Positions 50,190 through 58,199 of a DNA stretch of 64,000 bases are shown here, piece after piece. Source of the stretch: Kordiimonas sp. SCSIO 12610. GTDB lineage: Bacteria > Pseudomonadota > Alphaproteobacteria > Sphingomonadales > Kordiimonadaceae. The stretch lies in contig NZ_CP073747.1 in NCBI RefSeq assembly GCF_024398015.1, forward strand, positions 1,374,501 to 1,438,500. The letters run 5' to 3'. Within the stretch, counting starts at the first letter, position 1. Every line of letters begins with the position of its first letter. Made by a program: the position numbers and the translations under genes. The notes below the pieces were generated by a model. The model was given only the letters and a program-made list of their open reading frames with translations, was not told the origin of the DNA and did no database searches.

Positions 50190-52991
50190 TTAGTTACCCA
50201 GGAAGATTGTCCAGCCAGCTGTCCAGTCTAGGTTTCCATCACCAGGAACCGCGCCGATTGCTGTTACTGGATCAAAGAAGCTGTCGATTGCATTCACGTT
50301 AACAACAGGAACTGCGTTTTCGTTCGCGCCGTTAATGAACGCTACGCCGCCAGTTGAACGTGCCACAAGTGAAGTTGGGCCAGCGTTGTTGTTTGCTTGG
50401 TTGTCAAAGAACACTTGTGTGTCAAATGCATCGCCGTCTTCTACCTCGATCGCATCGTTACAGCCGAATAGTGTAGATTCGATCGTTAGGTTACCAGTGA
50501 GGTCTGTTGCACTAGTACCTGCGTTTGCAAATGTACTTGCATCATCGATGTCATAACATGCATCAGGCCACGCTGTAGCAACCGTATTCCAAAGACGAAG
50601 GCCAGTACCACGGCGTGGTAGAACCGCTGTGTCACCAACGCTTGCACCAATGAGTGTCACATTGGCAATTTGTGGAAGTGCACGTGGGTCAGCGTCTTCA
50701 GCACCTTCACGGTTATCACCTTCGAAACCACGGTCAGAGTTAGACTGGTTTTCGTTCTGTACGATAAGAAGGTGTTGTACACGACCGCGCCATCCAAATG
50801 TCCAGTCAAGACTGTCATCATCAGCACCAGTGATTACAACGTGTTTCGCGTCGACTGTACCACCGAAGAATTCAACACCGTCGTCAGCACCGTTGTGAAC
50901 CTGAAGGAAATCAATCTCTGTGCCACGGCCAACGCCCTGGAATGCGATACCGTTAAGCTCGTCAGTTGATGTGATTGGGTTACCAGCAAATTCAACACGA
51001 GTGAAGAACATCTGACCGCTGTCATCATTGTCGTCGTTACCGCCATAAAGACCACTGTCACCTTCGCCTTCTGCTTCACAGATGCCGCTGTTACAAGTGT
51101 TGATAGTTGCACGACCGTTGATCACAAGACCACCCCAGAGCGATGTATCAGTTGCTACATTGCGGCTTTCAGGGTTGATCGCTGTGAACACAACAGGATT
51201 TTCACGTGTACCGTTTGATTGTAACTGCGAACCACGGCTTACGATTAGAAGTGATTGTTGTGTTTCACCTTCGATTGTCACGCCAGCATCGATTGTAAGT
51301 GTTGCACTTGCAGCACCCGCGACTGGGTTTGCAGCGTCCGGTCCAGCGTCCTGGCCAACGAATACAGGGCCGCGAAGGAAGTAATCAAGGCCAGCAACAA
51401 GGCGTGTATCTTCTGTAATTGTACCTTCAAGGACACAGCCACCTTCAATTGCAGTTGTTGTAGATGGACATACAGGATCGTCGTTGATGCCGAAAGACCA
51501 ACCAAGTGTCCAGTTATCAGATGGATCGTCGCTTGCGATCGCACCAATGTGGTCAACACTATCGAAGAAGCTATCGATTGTGCTTACATCAACCGCTGGA
51601 ACAGCCGCTTCGTTGGTACCGTTGATAAAGTTTGAAAGTGAAGATGGGCCAAATACGTTGTTATCCTGGTTTTGGATAAATGTTTCCAGAAGGAATGGAT
51701 CGCCCGCTTCGTCATCGGTTGGGTCGCTACAGTCAAACAATGTTGATTGAACTGTCAGGTTACCAGTGAGGTTAGTCGCACTTGAACCCGCATTTGTGAA
51801 TGTGCTTGTGTCATCAAGATCGAAACAAGCATCCGGGAAACCAGTAGCAACCACGTTAAAGATGTTTGCACCTGTACCGCGGCGAAGCAGGATACCTGTA
51901 TCGCCAACATCTGTGCCAACGAAAGTTAGGTTAGAGAGAACAGGTTGAGCGCGCGGTGTAGCGTCTTCTGCACCTTCACGGTTATCCGCTTCGATACCAC
52001 GGTCAGAGTTAGACTGGTTGGGGTTTTGAACCACAAGGATAAACTGACCACGGCCGCGCCATCCAAATGTCCAGTCAACGCTGTCGTCATCAGAGCCGGT
52101 TACGATCAGGTGGCGAACATCAACTGTACCACCGAAAAACTCAACGCCGTCATCCGCACCGTTGTGAACCTGAAGGAAGTCGACGCGTGTACCACGGCCA
52201 ACGCCCTGGAAGGCAATACCGTTCAATTCATCTGTTGATGTGATTGGGTTACCTGCGAAAAGAACGCGAACATACTCAAGAACACCGCTATTGTCGTTGT
52301 CGTCGTCACCGCCGTAGGTGCCACTGTCGCCTTCGCCTTCAGCTTCACAGATGCCTGTGTCACAAGTGTTAAGCGTTGCACGACCGTTGATGATCAAGCC
52401 ACCCCATTCTGATGTGAAAGGTTGCTCAAGAATTGGGCCATTGAAAGCAGGGCGTGGGTTAATGCCAAGTTCGTCACCGAAACCAAGATCAAGCGCGGAT
52501 GTGAATGTAATTGGGTTGTTTACGTCACCGTCAGCAACGATCTGTGAACCACGTGCAACAATCAGGACATCCTGTGCTGTCGCGCCGTATAGTGTAACGC
52601 CAGGTTCGATTGTAAGAACAGCGGGATCACCGCCAGCGTTTTGACCAGTTGGGCCAACATCCTGACCAATACGAACACTACCGTTAAGCTGGTAGATGAT
52701 ACCTGATGTTAGTGTAACATCATCAGTGATCGTACCTGAAAGCTGACATTGCTCGCTTGAACCAACAGTGATTGCAGTTGTTCCTGATGGACACGTAACG
52801 CCAGTGCCACCACCGCCGGTGCCACCACCGCCAGTGCCGCCGCCGCCAGTGCCGCCGCCACCAGCGCCAGTACCAGGGTTAGGGCCTACTGTACCAGGGG
52901 AGGCGATTTCTGTTGAGCTATCACCGCAGGCAACAAGTGCAAGTGCAGTTGTTGCAGCGAGTAGTGTGGTTTTGAAAGACGTAAAGGTCAT
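50190..52991 (-). CDS. Large beta-helix lipoprotein with two tandem repeats
   Basis: 933 residues from ATG 52991 (GGGAA upstream). A lipoprotein signal ends at LVAC, with lipidated C22. A Gly/Thr linker (residues 43-64) leads to two copies of a domain of about 430 residues (67-503 and 508-933). Each has TLTIEPGVTL-type turns, WGGLIINGRAT, an acidic GGDDDNDNSG loop, NGADDGVEFFGGTV and DWTFGWRGR, the pattern of right-handed parallel beta-helix proteins otherwise common in Bacteroidetes secreted proteins. It is probably on the cell surface, perhaps exported by the adjacent T2SS, and paired with the TonB receptor downstream. The function is unknown. Confidence 0.8.
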   Translation of the reverse strand: MTFTSFKTTLLAATTALALVACGDSSTEIASPGTVGPNPGTGAGGGGTGGGGTGGGGTGGGGTGVTCPSGTTAITVGSSEQCQLSGTITDDVTLTSGIIYQLNGSVRIGQDVGPTGQNAGGDPAVLTIEPGVTLYGATAQDVLIVARGSQIVADGDVNNPITFTSALDLGFGDELGINPRPAFNGPILEQPFTSEWGGLIINGRATLNTCDTGICEAEGEGDSGTYGGDDDNDNSGVLEYVRVLFAGNPITSTDELNGIAFQGVGRGTRVDFLQVHNGADDGVEFFGGTVDVRHLIVTGSDDDSVDWTFGWRGRGQFILVVQNPNQSNSDRGIEADNREGAEDATPRAQPVLSNLTFVGTDVGDTGILLRRGTGANIFNVVATGFPDACFDLDDTSTFTNAGSSATNLTGNLTVQSTLFDCSDPTDDEAGDPFLLETFIQNQDNNVFGPSSLSNFINGTNEAAVPAVDVSTIDSFFDSVDHIGAIASDDPSDNWTLGWSFGINDDPVCPSTTTAIEGGCVLEGTITEDTRLVAGLDYFLRGPVFVGQDAGPDAANPVAGAASATLTIDAGVTIEGETQQSLLIVSRGSQLQSNGTRENPVVFTAINPESRNVATDTSLWGGLVINGRATINTCNSGICEAEGEGDSGLYGGNDDNDDSGQMFFTRVEFAGNPITSTDELNGIAFQGVGRGTEIDFLQVHNGADDGVEFFGGTVDAKHVVITGADDDSLDWTFGWRGRVQHLLIVQNENQSNSDRGFEGDNREGAEDADPRALPQIANVTLIGASVGDTAVLPRRGTGLRLWNTVATAWPDACYDIDDASTFANAGTSATDLTGNLTIESTLFGCNDAIEVEDGDAFDTQVFFDNQANNNAGPTSLVARSTGGVAFINGANENAVPVVNVNAIDSFFDPVTAIGAVPGDGNLDWTAGWTIFLGN
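50193..52793 (-). repeat. Tandem internal duplication in the beta-helix gene
   Basis: The two halves, 52793-51483 and 51470-50193, encode the same domain. Long identical stretches remain in protein (for example NPITSTDELNGIAFQGVGRG) and in DNA, including the segment around 50930-50990 against 52200-52260. It is a coding repeat, not a CRISPR array. Confidence 0.85.
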
Positions 52992-53198
52992 AACATTTCC
53001 CAATTAAAAGATATCAAATGTCTTTATCGTATTGTGCCAAAGATGACCTCAGGGGTTATCTATGGCGTTCGGGAAAAGCTCGTAAGGAAGAAATGTTACA
53101 GTTTTTTAATACTTAAGTGAGGTCATTTATGTTTAAAGAAAATGTCACAGAAGTGTAATCTTAAGAAGGTGTTAACCTTATTTTATTTCAAAAAGCCT

Positions 53199-53720
53199 TT
53201 AAATCACGACATATTTAGCTGACCAAAGAGTCCAGAATCCAATGCATAGGTAGGGGCCGAAGGGGATTGCTGTCTTTGAGTCGATTTTTCTATTTGTAAG
53301 TGATTGAAATGTTACAATTATAAGTGCACTCACGGATGCGGTTAACAGAATAAAGGGAAGGGTTTGCCACCCGAGCCATGCTCCCGCAGCAGCAAGAAAC
53401 TTTGCGTCGCCCAGGCCGATTGCCTCTATGTTTCGTGTTCGTATATAAACTTCTCTGATGCTCCAGATAAAAAGATACCCTGCAGCAGCGCCGATAATGG
53501 CGTCGGTGGCGGCATCACCTCGAATGAACAGAACATTCCATAGCAGGCCCGCAGCCATCAAGGGAAGTGTCGCATGATTAGGCAGCCGAAATGATTTCAA
53601 ATCCACCAACGTCAGGTAGGTCAGGACATAGAGCAATAAAATACTGGCGATGATAATCGGTAAGGGTGGTTGTGCGATCAGGATAGGCAACAAAAGTATG
53701 AAGGCCACCAGTATATTCAT
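53199..53720 (-). CDS. gspO: Prepilin peptidase (A24, short form without methylase domain)
   Basis: 173 residues from ATG 53720 (AAGGA close by); ATGs at 53735, 53738 and 53780 are alternatives. A six-helix-type aspartic prepilin peptidase: the first catalytic Asp is in LTLVDLKSFRLPN and the second is in the GxGD motif (AIGLGDAKFLAAAGAW). The usual N-terminal four-Cys methyltransferase domain of GspO/PilD is absent. It should cleave GspG-K leaders. It lies upstream of the lipoprotein/receptor pair and divergent from the MBL gene. Confidence 0.85.
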   Translation of the reverse strand: MNILVAFILLLPILIAQPPLPIIIASILLLYVLTYLTLVDLKSFRLPNHATLPLMAAGLLWNVLFIRGDAATDAIIGAAAGYLFIWSIREVYIRTRNIEAIGLGDAKFLAAAGAWLGWQTLPFILLTASVSALIIVTFQSLTNRKIDSKTAIPFGPYLCIGFWTLWSAKYVVI

Positions 53721-53888
53721 TATTCCTTGCTTCATCATACTGATAACTTGCCTTATTATTTTGCCGTGAGTGGCGTACATTATGAATGGGTGCGCGCTGT
53801 AATATTTCTAGCACTTGCACCGACAGGGCTGCAAGGGTAGGTTGGCGCAAACACGACCCTTCGGCCTGTATTTGTATTGGAGACCATG

Positions 53889-54542
53889 ATGCTGAAAGCG
53901 CAAATTGTACCTGTAACCAGTTTTTCGCAGAATTGCAGCATCGTATGGTGCAGCGAAACGATGGAAGGTGCGTTTGTTGACCCGGGTGGGGACGTTAGTA
54001 AACTAACAGAAGCCGCTGATAAGCTTGGTGTCAATATTGTCAAAATTTTCCTGACACACGGGCATTTGGATCACGCTGGCGGTGCGGCTGATTTAAAAGA
54101 CAAGTTTGATTTGCCAATTATCGGCCCCCATGCGGATGATCTTTTCTGGTTAGATGGTATCGAAGAACAGGCTGCACAGTATGGTATGGCAGGTCTTCGT
54201 TGCTGCGTGCCTGATGAGTGGCTTAATGACGGCGATGCCGTTACTTTAGGGAACCTGACAATGGACGTAATTCATTGCCCTGGTCATACGCCCGGCCATG
54301 TTGTCTTCTATGAGAAAAATACCAAAGTCGCTTTCGTCGGTGATGTATTGTTTAAAGGGTCCATTGGTCGAACCGATTTTCCGAAAGGGAATTTTGATGA
54401 TTTGGTTGGCGCGATTACTGGCAAGCTTTGGCCGCTTGGTAATGAAGTTACCTTTGTGCCCGGCCACGGCCCACTTTCCACGTTCGGGGCCGAGCGTCAA
54501 AGCAACCCATTCGTCGGAGACCGCGTATTAAATAAGGCATAA
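53889..54542 (+). CDS. MBL-fold metallohydrolase (GloB/YcbL-like)
   Basis: 217 residues from ATG 53889 (GGAG seven bases before); an ATG at 53886 is adjacent. The zinc motif is LTHGHLDHAGGA (HxHxDH), with further ligands in HCPGHTPGHVVFY, FVGDVLF and VPGHGPLST. It matches the small glyoxalase-II-like hydrolases that cleave thioesters such as S-lactoylglutathione; the substrate is not certain. It is divergent from the prepilin peptidase gene. Confidence 0.9.
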   Translation: MLKAQIVPVTSFSQNCSIVWCSETMEGAFVDPGGDVSKLTEAADKLGVNIVKIFLTHGHLDHAGGAADLKDKFDLPIIGPHADDLFWLDGIEEQAAQYGMAGLRCCVPDEWLNDGDAVTLGNLTMDVIHCPGHTPGHVVFYEKNTKVAFVGDVLFKGSIGRTDFPKGNFDDLVGAITGKLWPLGNEVTFVPGHGPLSTFGAERQSNPFVGDRVLNKA

Positions 54543-54651
54543 AGGGCCATAAATGCAACCCTAAAATAAAACAGGGGTGCAGAGAAAGGTAGGATTAAAA
54601 CCCCTCTCATTGCCCTGCACGCCTTATCCTCTGACGTTGAAAAGTATCCTT

Positions 54652-55257
54652 ATGCATTTTGCTTCCAAAGATATTCCTGCCGCTTCGGCCTATAAGCTGC
54701 TGACTTCCACAGTTGTCCCACGCCCCATTGCATTTGTAACGACAATAAGTGCTGACGGTATCGTCAATGCTGCGCCCTTTAGCTTTTTTAATGCGATGGG
54801 AAGTGAGCCACCAGTAGTGGCATTAGGGTTTGAGCCAAAGGCAGATGGCAGCGATAAGGATACGCCGAACAATATTTTCGATACAGGCGAATTCGTCGTG
54901 AATATCGTTGATGAAAATCTGGCTAGTCAGATGAATATTTGTGCTGGCCCGTATCCCGCAAGCGAGAGCGAAATAGAAGCCGCCGAATTAGCAACTGTTC
55001 AGTCACTTGAGGTAGCGCCGCCGCGCATAAGCCTGTCCCCCGTTAGTTTTGAGTGTAAATTATTTCAGAATGTTCCACTTGGCGGCGGTGGTCATATCGT
55101 CATTGGTGAAATTCTGCACTTTCACGTTCGCGATGATATTATAGAAAGCCTTGATCCCCTTCGTATCAATGTGCGGAAACTGGATGCGATCGCGCGGTTG
55201 ACAGGTGCCGACTATGCGAGAACAACAGACACATTTCAGATCAAACGTCCTACTTAA
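54652..55257 (+). CDS. Flavin reductase-like FMN-binding split-barrel protein
   Basis: 201 residues from ATG 54652; the frame extends to 54577 but gives an unconserved leader. The block ASAYKLLTSTVVPRPIAFVT then SFFNAMGSEPPVVALGFEPK is the flavin reductase-like domain, with a later GGGGHIVIGEILHFHV. Family members reduce or bind flavin, and this sub-type is often annotated only as a flavoprotein. It follows the MBL gene by about 110 bases in the same direction. The substrate is unknown. Confidence 0.82.
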   Translation: MHFASKDIPAASAYKLLTSTVVPRPIAFVTTISADGIVNAAPFSFFNAMGSEPPVVALGFEPKADGSDKDTPNNIFDTGEFVVNIVDENLASQMNICAGPYPASESEIEAAELATVQSLEVAPPRISLSPVSFECKLFQNVPLGGGGHIVIGEILHFHVRDDIIESLDPLRINVRKLDAIARLTGADYARTTDTFQIKRPT

Positions 55258-55367
55258 TCTCAGTTTTCTAAATTTTTTAAAAAAGTAATATGTAAAGCAA
55301 AGGGTTAGTGACTGGAAATAGCGTTTCGCTTGGTGTATACAAGGCTCTAAGCAAGGGGGCTTTGGTA

Positions 55368-57005
55368 ATGAAACGTTTCATCATAAATCTACTGGAACGC
55401 TTGCGGGTCAGGAAATCCAAACGCAATGATGTCGATGTCGCGTTAACGGTCGCTAACAGTGCAACCGAAGATGCAAGCTTCAGCGAGGATACCGTAATTG
55501 ATCAGGCTGGGCGTAAAACAAAGGATGTTGAATTATCGCTTCCCCGTTCCTGTATGAATTGCGGCGAGGTTTTAACGGGGCCATTTTGTTTTGCCTGTGG
55601 TCAAAAGGAAGGGGACATCAGAAGGCCGATTTGGTCTTTGCTTGGGGAACTGCTTGATAATGTTGTCGCTCCCGATAGCAAACTTTTTAAGACATTGCTT
55701 CTGCTTCTTTTTATGCCAGGCAAGCTTACGCATGATTATAATAGCGGTAAACGCGCGCGTTTTATACCGCCACTCCGCCTTTACATTACAATCACATTCG
55801 CTTTCTTCGCGCTGCTTTTGGTCGCAGATGTCCTGATACTCGATATCAAATTTACCTTGAAGGAAGAAAACCGCGACGGCGCAGAACAGTCTGAACAATT
55901 ATCATCTGGGCAAACACAAGGGGGTGAAAATAGTGACGGTAAGGTTGTTAATGATTTTCTGGAGGGTTGGAATTCTTACGAACCAGATGACAAGCAGCCA
56001 AGCGCAGAACCCACAGCAACTCCGGCAACGCCCACCGTTTTAGCTGAAGGTGCAGAAGAAGCGACCGTGCAAAACTCTGAAGCCAGCCAAGGGGGTGAGA
56101 GCGCGATTACTGAAGGCGGCACCGTTGATAATACGGTTCCTGAAAAACAGGGCCTTAGGGATGTTGTAGCGAGGTTGCGGGAAAAATACGGCGAAGATCT
56201 GAAGTTAGGCAGTGATCAGTTAAGCGAGGCAGAGCGTGCGGAAGTATCGGCGGCCCTTGACGAAGACCTTAAAAACCTGCCTGCAATCGCTCGAAATGCC
56301 ATAAAGGATACCGTTTTCTCTGACGAACTTGATGTAGATTTGGACGATTTGATCGATGATATCGGCGAAGATGTCCCTGTTGCAATTAATGAGGATAATA
56401 TCAAAATTAATGCTGACGGTTTCCCTTATGATGTTTCGTTTGATATGTTTGTGAAGCGAACTGACGAAGAACGTGAAGGAATACGTGAAGAAGAATTACA
56501 ACAATGGAAAGCCGATACAGATGATGAAGAATGGACTGTCCAACTTGTGGAAGGTTTTTCGGAGGCTCTCAAGGATCCAAGCAAATTCAATGATGTGTTT
56601 AATGATTGGTTGCCGAGAATACTCTTTATCATGGTGCCTTTCTTTGCGCTGATTTTACGGCTGTTTCATTGGGGCAAGAAGCGATTTTATTTTAATCAAC
56701 TGATTTTCTCGCTGCATTTCCATACATTTCTGTTTTTAATCTTCACTGGTTTTATTTTTATTATTCCGGTTACGGGCGGTGAAATGGCGGGCCCAATATT
56801 TTGGCTGTTATCGTCCATTTATATCATTGTCGCCTTGAAATATGGACAAGGCCAGGGGTGGATAAAAGCAGTTCTAAAAGCAGGGCCTATATGGGTAAGT
56901 TATTCCTTTTTCCTAGTTATCACACTGTTGCTATCAGTTGGTTATGGGCTTTCAGGAAGAAGCTTGGGTGACCTATACAATATGATCTCAAATGGAGGTG
57001 TTTGA
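55368..57005 (+). CDS. DUF3667-type membrane protein with zinc ribbon and acidic insert
   Basis: 545 residues from ATG 55368 (AGGGGG upstream). A four-Cys zinc ribbon (C62, C65, C74, C77; CMNCGEV and CFACGQK) is followed by the DUF3667 region LKLFKTLLLLLFMPGKLTHD-like (residues 104-122) and a membrane helix at 137-158. An acidic, low-complexity insert then runs from about 165 to 410, before four more helices at 415-530. The insert is much larger than I would expect in this family. No enzymatic motif is visible. It is followed by a strong terminator. Confidence 0.75.
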   Translation: MKRFIINLLERLRVRKSKRNDVDVALTVANSATEDASFSEDTVIDQAGRKTKDVELSLPRSCMNCGEVLTGPFCFACGQKEGDIRRPIWSLLGELLDNVVAPDSKLFKTLLLLLFMPGKLTHDYNSGKRARFIPPLRLYITITFAFFALLLVADVLILDIKFTLKEENRDGAEQSEQLSSGQTQGGENSDGKVVNDFLEGWNSYEPDDKQPSAEPTATPATPTVLAEGAEEATVQNSEASQGGESAITEGGTVDNTVPEKQGLRDVVARLREKYGEDLKLGSDQLSEAERAEVSAALDEDLKNLPAIARNAIKDTVFSDELDVDLDDLIDDIGEDVPVAINEDNIKINADGFPYDVSFDMFVKRTDEEREGIREEELQQWKADTDDEEWTVQLVEGFSEALKDPSKFNDVFNDWLPRILFIMVPFFALILRLFHWGKKRFYFNQLIFSLHFHTFLFLIFTGFIFIIPVTGGEMAGPIFWLLSSIYIIVALKYGQGQGWIKAVLKAGPIWVSYSFFLVITLLLSVGYGLSGRSLGDLYNMISNGGV

Positions 57006-57018
57006 CGCAGGTACACGA

Positions 57019-57048
57019 TAAAGTGGCAGCGGTTTTTCTGCCACTTTA
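57019..57048. terminator. Terminator between DUF3667 gene and azoreductase
   Basis: An 11-base stem, TAAAGTGGCAG with CTGCCACTTTA (57019-57029 and 57038-57048), encloses an eight-base T-rich loop between two convergent genes. It probably stops both. Confidence 0.75.
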
Positions 57049-57067
57049 AATGGTTCTTATTGCGCAA

Positions 57068-57673
57068 TCAGGATAGTGCGTTCGCAGCTTCAATCGTTTT
57101 ACCGCGTGCTTTATTTAAACTTTCTTCGCCGTTTGTGGCCATTTGATCAGCCGCAATTATTGTGACGTCGTTGAGGCCAACAAAGCCTAATACATGTTTG
57201 GCGTATGTCGTTGCGAAGTCTATATCGCTGCCCACTTGTGTGCCGCCAGACGCAACAAAAATATAAACCTTCTTGCCCGTCAAAAGGCCAACAGGGCCGT
57301 TTTCAGTATAACGAAATGTTTTTCGGGCGCGGGCGATCAGGTCGATCCATGTTTTAAAGGAAGCAGGGGCCCCAAAGTTATAGATTGGCAGGCCGATGGT
57401 GATGATGTCTGCTTCCTCTAATTCTGCGATCAATGTGTCGGAAAATGCGAGTGCGCTTTTTTGTGCGTCGCTGCGATCTTCCTCTGGTGTGAAGTTTGCC
57501 CCGACCCAGTCTGTATCGATTAAGGGTAATCCCTTTGAAATGTCGCGTTGATTAATTGTGAAGCCGCTGTTTCCCAGTTCTTCAAAGAATAAGTTACTAA
57601 GCGCCTTTGTTGTTGAATTTTCACCTTGAAGGCTGGTTTCAATACGCAGGATATTTTGGATTGTGTCTGTCAT
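57068..57673 (-). CDS. FMN-dependent NADH-azoreductase
   Basis: 201 residues from ATG 57673 (GGAAAG upstream); the longer frame to 57739 lacks support. Flavodoxin-like fold of the AzoR family: LRIETSLQGENSTTKAL at the N-terminal phosphate loop, ITIGLPIYNFGAPASFKTWI with the flavin-binding Pro-x-Tyr-Asn-Phe, and YIFVASGGTQVG. It reduces quinones and azo dyes with two electrons. It stands alone, convergent with the DUF3667 gene. Confidence 0.9.
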   Translation of the reverse strand: MTDTIQNILRIETSLQGENSTTKALSNLFFEELGNSGFTINQRDISKGLPLIDTDWVGANFTPEEDRSDAQKSALAFSDTLIAELEEADIITIGLPIYNFGAPASFKTWIDLIARARKTFRYTENGPVGLLTGKKVYIFVASGGTQVGSDIDFATTYAKHVLGFVGLNDVTIIAADQMATNGEESLNKARGKTIEAANALS

Positions 57674-57737
57674 GGTCTTTCCGTTTCTCTTGGTTGTTGC
57701 GGGGTGTTTATGTTCATGACCATGAATATAGTGTATC

Positions 57738-57760
57738 AAAAAAGGGGCCTGTAGCCCCTT
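57738..57760 (-). terminator. Terminator after msrB
   Basis: On the minus strand AAGGGGC pairs with GCCCCTT (57760-57754 with 57748-57742) around a five-base loop and is followed by six Ts ending at 57738. It lies 32 bases after the msrB stop. Confidence 0.85.
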
Positions 57761-57792
57761 AGATATAAACTCTGTGTTGCATTTTGTGAAAC

Positions 57793-58197
57793 TTAAGTTT
57801 TTGCTTCCAGGTCCAGTGATGCGGAATTAATGCAATAGCGAAGGCCCGTTGGTTTTGGCCCGTCAGGGAATACATGACCAAGGTGGCTATCACATTTGGA
57901 GCAGACCACTTCCACCCGGACCATCCCAAATGATGTATCACGGTGTTCGGTTATGGCGCTGCCATTGATACCATCAATAGGCTCATAAAAGCTTGGCCAC
58001 CCTGATCCGGAATCGTATTTGCTGTTGCTTGAAAACAGTGGGGTTCCACAGCAAATACAATTGTAGGTTCCCGGTGTTTTACAATCCCAATATTTTCCGG
58101 TGAAGGCACGTTCTGTCCCGCCGCATCTGGCAACTTCATATTGTTCAGGCGACAGGCTATCACGCCATTCTGTATCGCTTTTCTGAATATCCGCCAT
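57793..58197 (-). CDS. msrB: Peptide-methionine (R)-S-oxide reductase
   Basis: 134 residues. Zinc is held by two CxxC pairs (CICCGTPLF and [10 protein letters not shown]), and the catalytic Cys is in RYCINSASL. The [10 protein letters not shown] and [13 protein letters not shown] blocks are classic MsrB. It repairs R-sulfoxides of methionine in proteins. It starts two bases after sppA, so the two are one operon. Confidence 0.95.
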   Translation of the reverse strand: MADIQKSDTEWRDSLSPEQYEVARCGGTERAFTGKYWDCKTPGTYNCICCGTPLFSSNSKYDSGSGWPSFYEPIDGINGSAITEHRDTSFGMVRVEVVCSKCDSHLGHVFPDGPKPTGLRYCINSASLDLEAKT

Positions 58198-58199
58198 GA

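Noticed and set aside
50193-52793. Repeated DNA suggestive of a CRISPR array or satellite
   Set aside because: The repeats are about 1.3 kb, in frame, and code for a duplicated protein domain.
52768-53007. Plus-strand proline-rich ORF of 79 codons
   Set aside because: It is the antisense reading of the Gly/Thr linker of the beta-helix lipoprotein.
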